Shown one piece after another: positions 7,871-16,158 of a stretch of 64,000 nt of DNA. The stretch is taken from assembly GCF_003121585.1 (NCBI RefSeq), contig NZ_QEOO01000016.1, positions 1-64,000 of the forward strand, given 5' to 3'. Within the stretch, counting starts at the first letter, position 1. Every line of letters begins with the position of its first letter. Source of the stretch: Nocardioides speluncae (lineage in GTDB: Bacteria; Actinomycetota; Actinomycetes; Propionibacteriales; Nocardioidaceae). The notes beneath the pieces were generated by a model that saw nothing but the letters and a program-made list of their open reading frames with translations, ran no database searches and was not told the origin of the DNA. The position numbers and the translations under genes are program-made.

Positions 7871-9000
7871 GGGAGCGCGACTCGCTGGGCTCGTACGACG
7901 AGATCGTGGCCGCCGCGGTCCGGACCACCGGGCTGTCCGACTTCGGCGGCACCGACCACGAGGAGGGCGTGCGGATCCTGGTCGAGGCGCTGACTGCCGA
8001 GGCGGGGCTGACGCCGGTCGGCAACTACCGGATGCGCGGCTCGGTCAAAGGGCTGCTGGTGGCGCGGCTGCTGGCCGAGCAGGGCTTCGCCGCGCACCCG
8101 TCGTACGCCGACATCGCGATCGAACGGCCGATCTTCATCACCGGGCTCCCGCGCTCGGGCACCACCCTGCTGCAGCGGCTTCTCACCGCCGACCCCGCGC
8201 ACCAGGGGCTGGAGCAGTGGCTGGCCGACCTGCCGCAGCCGCGACCGCCGCGGGAGAGCTGGCCGGACGACCCGATCCTCAGTGCCATGCAGGCCGGCTA
8301 CCAGGCGTTCCACGCCGCCAACCCCGAGCTCGCCGGGCTGCACTACTCCGACGCCACCACCCACGAGGAGTGCTGGCGGCTGCTCCAGCAGTCCGGGACC
8401 TCGGTCTCGTTCGAGACTCAGGCGCACGTGCCGTCGTACGCCGCTTGGCTGGACAAGCAGGACTGGACTCCGTCGTACGCGCGGTACCGGCGGCTGCTCC
8501 AGCTGATCGGGCTGAACGACCCCGGCAGGCGCTGGATCCTGAAGAACCCGAGCCACCTGGTCGCGCTCGATGCGCTGCTGGAGGTCTTCCCGGACGCGAT
8601 CGTGCTGGTCACCCACCGCGACCCGGTCACCTGCGTGGCGTCGATGTGCTCGCTGGCGGCCGCGTCGACCCGCGACACCTCGACCGTGTTCACCGGCGCG
8701 ACCATCGGCCGCACCCAGCTCGACCTGCTGGTCCGCGAGCACGCGGCGTACCGCGCCACCCGCGAGTCAGCGGCGCCCGGCCACTTCCTCGACGTGGCGT
8801 ACGACGACCTCGTGGGCGACCCGGTCGGCACGGTCGAGGCGGTCTACCGGCACTTCGACCTGCCGTGGGAGACCACGGTCGCCGGAGCGGTCCGCGCCGA
8901 GCTCGACGCGTCCCGCTCCGGCGTCCGGGCACCCTCCCACAGGTACGCCCTGGCCGACTACGGACTGACCGAGGACCAGGTCAGGTCCGCCCTCAGCTAG
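7867..9000 (+). CDS. Sulfotransferase family protein
   Basis: A 377-residue cytosolic sulfotransferase-fold protein. The 5'-phosphosulfate loop is G-L-P-R-S-G-T-T at residues 93-100. The 3'-phosphate-binding region is RRWILKNPSHLVALDALLEV followed by VLVTHRDPV. It would transfer sulfate from PAPS to a hydroxyl acceptor, or act on a related phospho-donor. The GTG at 7867 overlaps the DUF1214 stop as GTGA. Long in-frame extensions upstream are excluded because they run antiparallel to DUF1214 codons. The 63-bp palindromic element starts 11 bp after its stop. Confidence 0.85.
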   Translation: MRERDSLGSYDEIVAAAVRTTGLSDFGGTDHEEGVRILVEALTAEAGLTPVGNYRMRGSVKGLLVARLLAEQGFAAHPSYADIAIERPIFITGLPRSGTTLLQRLLTADPAHQGLEQWLADLPQPRPPRESWPDDPILSAMQAGYQAFHAANPELAGLHYSDATTHEECWRLLQQSGTSVSFETQAHVPSYAAWLDKQDWTPSYARYRRLLQLIGLNDPGRRWILKNPSHLVALDALLEVFPDAIVLVTHRDPVTCVASMCSLAAASTRDTSTVFTGATIGRTQLDLLVREHAAYRATRESAAPGHFLDVAYDDLVGDPVGTVEAVYRHFDLPWETTVAGAVRAELDASRSGVRAPSHRYALADYGLTEDQVRSALS

Positions 9001-9011
9001 CCCGATGCCGG

Positions 9012-9074
9012 GATAGTCCAGAACGATTCGCATCATTCTGCGGCCGAAAGTGATGTCGAATGTTCTGGACTATC
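9012..9074. repeat. 63-bp palindromic element, copy 1
   Basis: The terminal arms GATAGTCCAGAAC (9012-9024) and GTTCTGGACTATC (9062-9074) are perfect inverted repeats around a 37-bp partly self-complementary middle. Copy 2 (23061-23123) has the same length in the opposite orientation and matches at about 55 of 63 positions. This copy lies between two genes on opposite strands and supplies the TAG stop of the GH43-like gene (GCGATAG, read on the minus strand). Confidence 0.85.
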
Positions 9075-10257
9075 GCCTCCACGCCACGTCGACGTCGATC
9101 GAAGTGCCGGAGCCGGTGATCCGGATCGGGGCGATCCGGCTGTTGCGCCAGATCCGCTGGCCCACCACGACCGGGCTGCTGTCGCGGATGTAGTTCCACG
9201 ACGCCCACCAGCTGCCATCCGGCGCCTGGAAGACGTCGAAGGCGCCGGGTCCGCGCTTGTTGCCGGGCAGCGTCTTGTTCCGCATCCGGGGTGGCAGCGC
9301 GTTGGCGAAGCCCGGGCCAGCGTCCGGGCGCGGCTTGTAGGCGAAGTAGGCCCGCTGGGCGTCCAGCGGCGGGCAGCGGCCGTCGGCGAGGTGGGCACCG
9401 CAGAGCGCGATGCCGGTGCCGTACCGGTTGGAGTCCCAGTCGTTGCCGGAGAAGAACAGGTACCACTTGCCGCCGCGGTAGATCGCGTTCGGGTTCTCCA
9501 CCGTGATCACGTCCGCCTCGTCGTCGAGGTCGGCCTCGTGGTGGGTCCACGGGTTGTTGTTGCTGCGCAGGATCTCGGTCGGCGGCTTGACCAGAGTGGC
9601 CTTCCGGCCGCCCAGCCGAAGCTCGCTGGCACCGAGCGCGGTGTGGTCCTTCCTGGTCCAGGCGCCGTTGCGCAGCGTCATCCAGAACCGGCCACGCGGC
9701 CCGGTGGTGACGTCGGCGTCGATCGCCCATCGGCCCTGCGGGCAGTACAGCGGATTCTTGGCCGCCTTCCAGCTGGTCCACCACTTCGACGACGTCGCGT
9801 AGCCGATGCACCGGCGGCCGGTGCTGCTGTCACGGTGCTGCGCGCTGTAGAAGAGGTAGTAGACGACCTTCTTCTGTGGCCCCTCGCGGTGCGGCACCAC
9901 GGCCGGTGTCCACAGCGTCGAGTCCGGCTTCGCCCAGTAGCCCGCCGGGAACGTGCGATCCCGCCGCTCCCACGCGTCGCCGTCGATCGCGCTCCGGCGG
10001 ACGAAGCTGACGTTCTTGAACTCGACCGTCGTGAACGGCAGCTTCTCCGCCTTCGGCAGGCTGGCCCCGTACGCGACGTACTTCGGCGTGCCGGGGATCC
10101 GCATCAGGTCCGCGCCGGGGAACTTGAAGTCGGCAGCCTCCGACGTCGGGCCTGGCACGGATCCGGGTGGTCGAGCAGGTTGCGCAGCAACCGTCGTCGA
10201 GACCACCAGGCTGCCGGCCAGGGCCACGCACGCGACGAGCAGAATCGGCGCTCTCAC
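9070..10257 (-). CDS. Secreted GH43-like glycoside hydrolase
   Basis: A 395-residue exported protein: signal peptide MRAPILLVACVALAGSLVVS, cleavage near AAQ. The rest has the repeated Trp/Gly-rich blades of a five-bladed propeller, with NPNAIYRGGKWYLFFSG and GAFDVFQAPDGSWWASWN, as in GH43/GH117-like hydrolases acting on arabinose- or xylose-containing polymers. Catalytic acids cannot be assigned with confidence. The GTG start at 10257 overlaps the stop of the upstream nuclease-fold gene (GTGA), so the two form an operon. The stop codon is contributed by the palindromic element, so the last residues (AWRR) may have been altered by its arrival. Confidence 0.75.
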   Translation of the reverse strand: MRAPILLVACVALAGSLVVSTTVAAQPARPPGSVPGPTSEAADFKFPGADLMRIPGTPKYVAYGASLPKAEKLPFTTVEFKNVSFVRRSAIDGDAWERRDRTFPAGYWAKPDSTLWTPAVVPHREGPQKKVVYYLFYSAQHRDSSTGRRCIGYATSSKWWTSWKAAKNPLYCPQGRWAIDADVTTGPRGRFWMTLRNGAWTRKDHTALGASELRLGGRKATLVKPPTEILRSNNNPWTHHEADLDDEADVITVENPNAIYRGGKWYLFFSGNDWDSNRYGTGIALCGAHLADGRCPPLDAQRAYFAYKPRPDAGPGFANALPPRMRNKTLPGNKRGPGAFDVFQAPDGSWWASWNYIRDSSPVVVGQRIWRNSRIAPIRITGSGTSIDVDVAWRR

Positions 10258-11120
10258 CGCGTGACCGTGAGGTCGACCTGCACCGGCTTGTGGTCGCCGC
10301 CGAAGCCGTCCAGGGCCTTGACCGTGCCCTTGGCGTTCCTCTTCGACCAGACGTAGTCGATCGCCCGGTTGTCGTGGCTCTCGTCGGTCCAGGGCTTGGC
10401 CCTGTCTCGAAGCTTCTCGAGAAGGTTGTAGCGGTGGCCGAGGGTGGCGTTGAAGTCGCCCATCAGCAGCGGCTCCGACTTGAGGCCCTTCCACCATGCG
10501 GCGCAACGGGCCACCTGCTCGAGGTGGAGCTTCCTGGTCAGGCCGCCGAGCCGCTCCGCGGACGCCACGAGGTGTACGACGCCGGCAGTCCAGCGCAGCC
10601 CGTCGGTCTTGATCCGCACCCAGTTGACCCACTTGCGGGCCGCGATCCCGTCTTTGGCGCCGGCGGTCCCCTTCTCCACATTGGCCGCCTCGGTGAGCAG
10701 CTTGGCGCCATCGTCCAGCACCGTGACGCCGCGCTTGCGGACCAGGATCGCGTTGTGCCGGCTCACGGGGCCGTAGTCCTTCTGGAACAGCCGGTAGCCC
10801 GGGTTCGCCCGCGCCACCTGCTTGAGCAGGTCCTTGCGGTCGGCGACCTCCTGAAGACCGAGTACGGCGGGCTTGCGGTCCAGCAGCCGGCTCAGCTGGG
10901 CGCGGAGTGTCGGCGCCGACTTGTCGCCGACGTTGTAGGTGATCACCCGGATCGAGTGCACCCCCGCCCGCTCGGTCTGCTGGCTGGTCGCCGGAGCGGC
11001 CGTGGCGGGCGCCGCCGCGGGAGTGAACCCGCTCCCGACGAGTGCGGCGGCCGCCGCGGCAGTGCTGGCCAGCAGGCGAATCCGCCGACTGGTCGATCCG
11101 TTGGTCCCCGTGCGCTGCAT
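10254..11120 (-). CDS. Secreted endonuclease/exonuclease/phosphatase-fold protein
   Basis: A 288-residue exported protein with a twin-Arg-containing N-terminus (SRRIRLLASTAAAAAALVGS) and Ala/Pro-rich region before the domain. The EEP fold is clear: VITYNVG (strand 1), LGLQEV with the metal-binding Glu, GDFNA near residue 225, and GGDHKPVQVDL near the end with the catalytic His. Such proteins cleave phosphodiesters in DNA, RNA or lipids outside the cell. The ATG at 11120 follows GGAGGAAG, whereas 11138 has no site. First gene of a two-gene unit with the GH43-like hydrolase. Confidence 0.8.
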   Translation of the reverse strand: MQRTGTNGSTSRRIRLLASTAAAAAALVGSGFTPAAAPATAAPATSQQTERAGVHSIRVITYNVGDKSAPTLRAQLSRLLDRKPAVLGLQEVADRKDLLKQVARANPGYRLFQKDYGPVSRHNAILVRKRGVTVLDDGAKLLTEAANVEKGTAGAKDGIAARKWVNWVRIKTDGLRWTAGVVHLVASAERLGGLTRKLHLEQVARCAAWWKGLKSEPLLMGDFNATLGHRYNLLEKLRDRAKPWTDESHDNRAIDYVWSKRNAKGTVKALDGFGGDHKPVQVDLTVTR

Positions 11121-11224
11121 GTGCTTCCTCCAGGTCATGTTTGGACGTGAAGGGAGTCCATCAGTTCGCATTCCGGGCAACAAGACAGCCGTGGTTACGA
11201 AGTCCTTACCCGGCCAGAAGCTGG

Positions 11225-12592
11225 CTAGCCGACCCGGATCCGGGCGCCCTTCTCCGGCACGCTGGTGATGTTGCGGACCTTGGGCTGCTCGTCGCCGACC
11301 GCGGTGACGGCGTACTCCTTGAGGATCTCGCGCAGCGCGGCGGTGCCCTCCATCAGCGAGAACCCGGCCCCGATGCAGCGGCGTACCCCGCCACCGAACG
11401 GGATCCAGGTGTTCGCCGGCGGGTTGTGGTCGAGGAAGCGCTCGGGGCGGAACTCGAGCGGGTCGGCGTGGTTGTCCTCGCGGGCGTGGGCGATCAGGAT
11501 CGAGGTGCCGACGAAGATGCCGGTCGGCAGGTCGATGCCGCCGATGGTGACCGGTGCCATCAGCTGGCGGACCACCATCGGGATCACCGGGTGCAGCCGC
11601 ATCGACTCCTTGAGCACCGCCTCCAGCCAGGCGTCGTCGCCGTCGCGGGCGGCGGCGCGGGACCGGTCGAGCAGGGCGGGCGATCGGCCGAGCTCGTAGA
11701 GCGACCAGGCCAGCGCGGTCGCGGTGGTCTCGTGGCCGGCCAGCAGCAGGGTGACCAGCTGGTCGCGCAGCTCGGTGTCGGTCAGTGCGTCCTCACCCTC
11801 GCCGCTCCGGATCAGCTGGGAGAGTACGTCGGTGCGCTCGGCGAGGTCGGGCACCTCACGACGCTCGGCGATCTCGTCGTACATCAAGCGGTCGAGCCGC
11901 CGCTGGTTCTCCTCGAGCCGCTGCCAGGGCCGGAGCCTGCGGAGCCGGGGGAACGCCCAGCCCAGCAGCAGCGCCGGGTTGATATCGACGATCTTCTGGA
12001 CCGTCGGCCGGAGCGCGGCGAGCCGCTGCTCGTCGGCCACTCCGAAGACCACGCGCAGGATCACCTCGAGCGTGAGCGCGTTCATCCGGTCGAGCGCGCG
12101 GAACTCCTCGCCGCTGCGCCAGGTCGCGACCTCGTCCCGGGCGACCTCGGTGACCAGGTCCTGGTAGCCGCGCAGCGCGTGACCGTTGAAGGCCGGCATC
12201 AGCAGCCGGCGGGCCCGCTTGTGCTCGCCGGAGTCCTGCAGCAGAAGCGAGTGCTCGCCCATGATCGGGCCGAGGATCGAGTTGCCCTTGCCGGCGTGGA
12301 AGATCTCGGGGTCGCCGGCGAAGATCTCGCGCGAGTGCTCCGGCTTGGTGAACAGCACCAGCGGCCGCGGGCCGGGCACCAGCCGGACGGTGAACACGTC
12401 GCCGTACTTGCGGTGCAGCCAGGGCACGAACCGGTGGCGATAGCGGACCAGCCCGATGCTCTGCGCGACCACCGGCCAGCCGGGGCCGTCCGGGAGCCGG
12501 GACCAGTCATGGTTCTTGCGACCTGCCGAGCCGGAGGCGAGCTCGAACCTCGCCGCGCTCAGTCGATCGAGTTCCTCATCGGTGATCGTCAT
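11225..12592 (-). CDS. Cytochrome P450
   Basis: A 455-residue heme monooxygenase. The oxygen-binding helix I has AGHETT at residues 285-290, the K-helix ExxR is E329-R332 (ESMR), PERF follows near 383-386, and the heme loop is FGGGVRRCIGAG with Cys406. It resembles CYP families with long N-termini used for fatty-acid, sterol or secondary metabolite oxidation. Substrate unknown. The start at 12592 is supported by GGGAG upstream. No ferredoxin partner is adjacent, although the sucrase/ferredoxin-like gene at 12779 is next on the same strand. The upstream region has repeated operator-like motifs (12659-12762), so expression is probably tightly controlled. Confidence 0.9.
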   Translation of the reverse strand: MTITDEELDRLSAARFELASGSAGRKNHDWSRLPDGPGWPVVAQSIGLVRYRHRFVPWLHRKYGDVFTVRLVPGPRPLVLFTKPEHSREIFAGDPEIFHAGKGNSILGPIMGEHSLLLQDSGEHKRARRLLMPAFNGHALRGYQDLVTEVARDEVATWRSGEEFRALDRMNALTLEVILRVVFGVADEQRLAALRPTVQKIVDINPALLLGWAFPRLRRLRPWQRLEENQRRLDRLMYDEIAERREVPDLAERTDVLSQLIRSGEGEDALTDTELRDQLVTLLLAGHETTATALAWSLYELGRSPALLDRSRAAARDGDDAWLEAVLKESMRLHPVIPMVVRQLMAPVTIGGIDLPTGIFVGTSILIAHAREDNHADPLEFRPERFLDHNPPANTWIPFGGGVRRCIGAGFSLMEGTAALREILKEYAVTAVGDEQPKVRNITSVPEKGARIRVG

Positions 12593-12658
12593 GGCGCACT
12601 CCCGGAACGGCGGTGTGTGTCGGTCTTCACATACTACGAGTACGGTCAAGGCGTCCGG

Positions 12659-12762
12659 GCGGACGTCATACGAACCGCTACCCATGGCGACCGGTCCGTA
12701 CGACGTTCCGCAGGACGTCATTCGAAGCGCGAGCAATAGGTGACGTTTCGTATGACGTCCGC
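12659..12762. promoter_or_regulatory. P450 upstream region with three GGACGTCATwCGAA sites
   Basis: GCGGACGTCATACGAA (12659-12674) and its exact reverse complement (12747-12762) flank a direct near-copy GGACGTCATTCGAA (12713-12726). All three lie between the P450 start and the next gene. Each contains the palindromic core GACGTC. The layout is that of a multi-site operator for a dimeric regulator, possibly with looping. The cognate regulator is not evident in the window. Confidence 0.65.
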
Positions 12763-12778
12763 TCGGCCGCGCGACGAG

Positions 12779-13681
12779 TCAAGCGTCGATCCGGCGTACG
12801 CCGAGCAGCTCGTGCCGGGGCAGCGGGTTGTCCCGGGTCGCCCGGCAGGTCAGCTGGGCGGTGGCCGGGCCGTGGGTGGTCCGGACCGTCACCTGGTACG
12901 ACGCCGCACCGACCGCGAACACCGCTTCGGTCTCCTCGCCGACGACGCGGGCAGAGACCAGCCGGAGTGCGTCGTTGCGGGTCTCGGCGAGGTCGCGGCG
13001 GAGCAGGATCTCGGCGGCCTGCACCGGCATCCGGTAGCCGGACCGGCCGCGCAGGTGGTCGAGGTCGAGCTCACCGGCAAGGTGGGAGCCGGTCACCGAG
13101 ATCGCGGCGGCGGCGTCGATCCGGCCGTAGTAGAGGCCGTCCGGGAACACGATCATGTTGCCGGCGAACCGGTCGCCGCCGATGTGCGAGATCTCCCAGC
13201 CGTCCTCGGGCCGGGCAGCGGCGAGCGCGGCTGCCGCGGGGCGGCCCTGCTCGGCGCAGCAGGCGTCGTGCCGGCCGTGCGTGCACACCGCGAAGACGGG
13301 CCGGGCGTGCCGGTCCAGGCCGATCGACCGGCCGGCACCGAGACCGGCCAGGTCCAGCTCGAGCAGCTGCTCGGGGTCGTCGAGGATGGTGGTCTCGGCC
13401 CAGGGCGCCGCGGGGTCGGCGTACGCCGCGAACACCCGGAACTGGTGCCGCGGGGCCTCGCGGTGGTGGCGGCGTACCAGCAGCACCCGGACCCGGGCCT
13501 CGTGTGCCGGCTGCCGCAGCGCCTGCTTCACCGGCGGAGGAAGTCGGGCGTCGTGGAGGGCATCGACGCCCCACGGGCCGGGGTTCTCGACGAGCAGGAA
13601 GGCGCGCACGGTCGAGGCGGTGCCGAGGAGCTGGTCGTCGCGCACCAGGCTGGTGCGGGCGCACCGGAACGCCGCCGTCAC
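12779..13681 (-). CDS. Sucrase/ferredoxin-like protein, copy 2
   Basis: A 300-residue protein of the sucrase/ferredoxin-like family (PF06999, related to yeast Apd1), a thioredoxin-fold [2Fe-2S] protein. It has the early Cys of AFRCAR, the cluster motif CTHGRHDACCAEQGRP near residues 128-143, and HIGGDRFAGN with candidate His ligands. Likely role: redox protein, perhaps reducing ferric chelates, given the iron box at the head of the run. Its GTG start overlaps the cupin gene stop as GTGA, so it is the last gene of the four-gene run 16082 to 12779. It shares about the same architecture as copy 1 but belongs to the GGDRF rather than the GGHRF subtype. Confidence 0.8.
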   Translation of the reverse strand: MTAAFRCARTSLVRDDQLLGTASTVRAFLLVENPGPWGVDALHDARLPPPVKQALRQPAHEARVRVLLVRRHHREAPRHQFRVFAAYADPAAPWAETTILDDPEQLLELDLAGLGAGRSIGLDRHARPVFAVCTHGRHDACCAEQGRPAAAALAAARPEDGWEISHIGGDRFAGNMIVFPDGLYYGRIDAAAAISVTGSHLAGELDLDHLRGRSGYRMPVQAAEILLRRDLAETRNDALRLVSARVVGEETEAVFAVGAASYQVTVRTTHGPATAQLTCRATRDNPLPRHELLGVRRIDA

Positions 13682-14817
13682 GCCTTCGGTCTCTCGACCA
13701 GCTCCAGCAGCCCTTCGCGGACCAGGCGCCGGCACAGCACCAGCCGGCTCCGGGGGTCGAGCAGCTCCGCCAGATCAGCGGGCCGGAAGTCGCCCGCAGC
13801 ACCACGGATCGCCTCTACCGCCAGCCGGATCCAGGCCGGGCCGTCGAGGTACCGGTCGCCGAGCAGCATCCGGACCTTCGGGTCCCGGTCCACCAGGACG
13901 CACGGGCGGCCCGCCCGCCGCCGGAGCAGCGAGTCGTCGGTGAGCTCGGCGACGGTGAGTACGTCGCGTAGGCCGCCGCGCAGTCGTGGGTTGCGGGTGG
14001 TCAGGAACCGTTCGATCTCGCGATCGACCGCCGCGTCGGCATCGAGGCGGCGCACCTGCTCGGCCAGCTCGTCGAGCCGCCGCCGAAGGCCGACGACCAG
14101 GTCGGCCGGGTCGTCGAGGTAGCCGGCCGGCAGATGGTCGCCGTCCACCTCGTCGAGCAGCGGCCGGAGCGTGCGCTGGACCAGGCCGCGCCAGGTGAGC
14201 TGGTTGATGCCGAGGGTGACGTGGAGGGAGGCGACCTCCTGGGTGCGCGCGGCGTGCCGAACCCCGGTGGGCAGGTACATCGACAGGCCCGGCTCCAGCA
14301 GTACCTCATCGACGCCGTCGTCCGTGTGCACCTCCCACAGCTTGTGCCCGTGGGTCTGGAACACGAAGACGTCGTGGCTGTCGGCGTGCACCGAGAACCC
14401 CTGCGCGCCCGGTGGGGTGAGGTAGGCGTTGGCCTGACAGGGGTGGCCGAGTTCGACCTCCAGGTCGGCGACGAGCTCGCCGAGCGGTGGCCAGTAGCGG
14501 TGCAGGCCCTGCAGCACCACCGTCGCGCCGTCGCCGAACAGCTTCAGCACCTTGCGCCCGTCGACAAGCCCGGTGAGCGGCCGGCCAGCGAGCGTCGCCG
14601 AGCGGGTGTACGACGACTCCGGGAGCACGCTGCCGTCGCGCGCGAGCCGGATCGCCGGCGTCCGGATCGCCGTCGCGGTCAGCAGGTGGTCGACGTCGTC
14701 GAAGGAGAGTAGGCCGACCAGCCGCTGCGGGTCGGTGCGGTGCAGGTGGACGCGTGACGCCCACACCTTCGCGAGGAAGGTCTGGGCGTCACCGCTCAAG
14801 AGGTCGAGCGCGGACAC
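13678..14817 (-). CDS. JmjC/cupin-type 2-oxoglutarate oxygenase
   Basis: A 379-residue protein of the cupin-4/ROXA-like JmjC group, Fe(II)/2-oxoglutarate hydroxylases that modify residues in proteins. The metal triad is H144-A-D146 (FSVHADSHD) and the distal His188 in YLPTGVRHAA. LKLFGDGATVVLQGLHRYWP precedes it as in family members. A C-terminal half of about 170 residues supplies a dimerisation and winged-helix-like region. The GTG at 14817 (VSALDLL) lies 7 bp after the Asp-rich peptide stop, with a GAGAG site upstream. The position directly after an Asp-rich small gene makes that peptide a candidate substrate; this is inference. The known bacterial homologue hydroxylates ribosomal proteins, which remains the alternative. 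Confidence 0.75.
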   Translation of the reverse strand: MSALDLLSGDAQTFLAKVWASRVHLHRTDPQRLVGLLSFDDVDHLLTATAIRTPAIRLARDGSVLPESSYTRSATLAGRPLTGLVDGRKVLKLFGDGATVVLQGLHRYWPPLGELVADLEVELGHPCQANAYLTPPGAQGFSVHADSHDVFVFQTHGHKLWEVHTDDGVDEVLLEPGLSMYLPTGVRHAARTQEVASLHVTLGINQLTWRGLVQRTLRPLLDEVDGDHLPAGYLDDPADLVVGLRRRLDELAEQVRRLDADAAVDREIERFLTTRNPRLRGGLRDVLTVAELTDDSLLRRRAGRPCVLVDRDPKVRMLLGDRYLDGPAWIRLAVEAIRGAAGDFRPADLAELLDPRSRLVLCRRLVREGLLELVERPKA

Positions 14818-14824
14818 GCCGCTC

Positions 14825-15112
14825 TCAGTGGTCTTCGCCGTCGCCGTCGGCCGGGACCGGCGCGCGCTCGGCCGCGGCGGCGTCGACGCCGTCGGCGTCG
14901 GCCACGCCTCCGTCCGTGCCGTCCGTACCGTCGGCATCCGCGCCGTCGGTGGCGTCCGCATCGGCGTCGGTACCATCCGCGTCCGTGGTGTCGTTGCCGT
15001 CGGCGTCCGCGTCGGTGCCGTCGGCGTCGGTGGCCGCGCCCTCGGTGCTGCCGAGGTCGCCGCCGGTGGTCAGGTCGTCGTCGCTGAGGGGCTCTTCAGG
15101 GGTGTTGGTCAT
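14825..15112 (-). CDS. Asp-rich repetitive small protein (possible modified peptide)
   Basis: A 95-residue, extremely acidic protein. After a leader-like MTNTPEEPLSDDDLTTGG come repeated Asp-Ala-Asp-Gly-Thr units (residues about 28-75), then a non-repetitive tail ending GDGEDH. It has no Cys, no signal peptide and no membrane segment. The pattern DxDxDG also fits calcium-binding turns. It lies between an iron-box-led sucrase/ferredoxin gene and a JmjC oxygenase, all on one strand. Beta-hydroxylation of its aspartates would make a strong iron ligand, as in beta-hydroxyaspartate siderophores, so a precursor of a ribosomal metallophore is a testable idea. A plain metal buffer or storage peptide is the simpler alternative. 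Confidence 0.65.
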   Translation of the reverse strand: MTNTPEEPLSDDDLTTGGDLGSTEGAATDADGTDADADGNDTTDADGTDADADATDGADADGTDGTDGGVADADGVDAAAAERAPVPADGDGEDH

Positions 15113-15212
15113 GTCGAAGTCCTCACGTCGTTGGAAAGCGTGGGTAACGACGTGAGTCTTGCGCTCGGACCGGACGGCCACAAGAGGCCGCGCCCAGCCC
15201 GGATCCGGGCTG

Positions 15213-16082
15213 TCAGCCGACAGGAACCCGGACGGCGGACACGACCAGCTCGGGCGACGGCTTCGTCCTCAGGTCGGCGCACGACTGCCGGCGAGAGTGA
15301 CCGGGGCGGGTGGCCACCTCGACCTCCCACTGCTGCCCGGCGGACTCGACCGCGACCGCGCCGCCGTCGGCAGCCACGACCCGCACCTCGTCGACCGCCC
15401 AGCAGCCGGACTCCCGGCGTACCGCCAGCTCGGCGACCTGCGCGGCGGCGGACTGTCCGGCCCGGCCCCGGGTCACGGCGTCGTCCACGGTGCCCTCGGC
15501 CAGCGCCCGGCAGGCGGTGACCGCGGACTCCTCGTCGAGACGGCCGAGGCAGTAGCCGCTCGGCAGCGCCAGCAGCGTGGCGGCGAACCGGTGTCCGCCG
15601 AGGTGGTTGGTCTCCCACGTCTGCGCCGGCCACTCGGCCGCGAGCGCACCGGCGACCGGGCGCCCCTGCTTGGCGCAGCACAGGTCGCGGCGGCCGTTGG
15701 TGCAGACCAGCCACAGGTGGTCGGTGTACGGCGTGAGCCCGGGCCGCTGCCCGGCGCCGAGGCCGGTCAGGTCGAGGCTGCAGAGGTCCTCGTGGCTGTC
15801 GAGCACGGTGGTCTCGATCCAGGTCTCGTCGGCGCCGAGGTGTGCCGCGAAGATCCGGACCCCGCCGTCGGCCGCTCCCCCGTGCCTGCGGATCAGCTGC
15901 ACCCGGACCCCGTCGAGCGCCTGGAGATAGGCGCGCACCACGTCCGGCAGCCCGCTTTCGGCCACGGCGTTGCGCGCCCACGGGCCGGCGTACTCGACCA
16001 GGAGGAAGGTGCTGTCCGTGGGCGCGGTGCCGGCGAGCGGCTCGAGTTCGATCATGCTCGCGCCCGAGCAGGAGAATGTCAC
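15213..16082 (-). CDS. Sucrase/ferredoxin-like protein, copy 1 (iron-box controlled)
   Basis: A 289-residue member of the same [2Fe-2S] thioredoxin-fold family as the gene at 12779. The N-terminus is VTFSCSGASM, the cluster motif is CTNGRRDLCCAKQGRP and the His motif is NHLGGHRFAAT. GTG 16082 was chosen because it keeps the conserved early Cys and parallels copy 2. ATG 16055 would lose it. The start is immediately downstream of the iron box, so transcription is probably leaderless or nearly so and repressed by an IdeR/DtxR protein with iron. Likely role: electron transfer or ferric reduction under iron limitation. Confidence 0.8.
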   Translation of the reverse strand: MTFSCSGASMIELEPLAGTAPTDSTFLLVEYAGPWARNAVAESGLPDVVRAYLQALDGVRVQLIRRHGGAADGGVRIFAAHLGADETWIETTVLDSHEDLCSLDLTGLGAGQRPGLTPYTDHLWLVCTNGRRDLCCAKQGRPVAGALAAEWPAQTWETNHLGGHRFAATLLALPSGYCLGRLDEESAVTACRALAEGTVDDAVTRGRAGQSAAAQVAELAVRRESGCWAVDEVRVVAADGGAVAVESAGQQWEVEVATRPGHSRRQSCADLRTKPSPELVVSAVRVPVG

Positions 16083-16101
16083 AAAGGTAAGCCTAACCTC
16101 A
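16083..16101 (-). promoter_or_regulatory. IdeR/DtxR-type iron box
   Basis: The plus-strand sequence AAAGGTAAGCCTAACCTCA matches 15 of 19 positions of the actinobacterial iron-box consensus TTAGGTTAGSCTAACCTWA. It lies directly before the GTG start of the sucrase/ferredoxin gene at 16082. By analogy with known IdeR/DtxR boxes it should repress the four-gene run in iron-replete cells. Confidence 0.75.
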
Positions 16102-16158
16102 CTGCCCCAGCATGTCCGTAATCCGGACGACGACCGTACCGCGCCAGAGCCCACCGAG

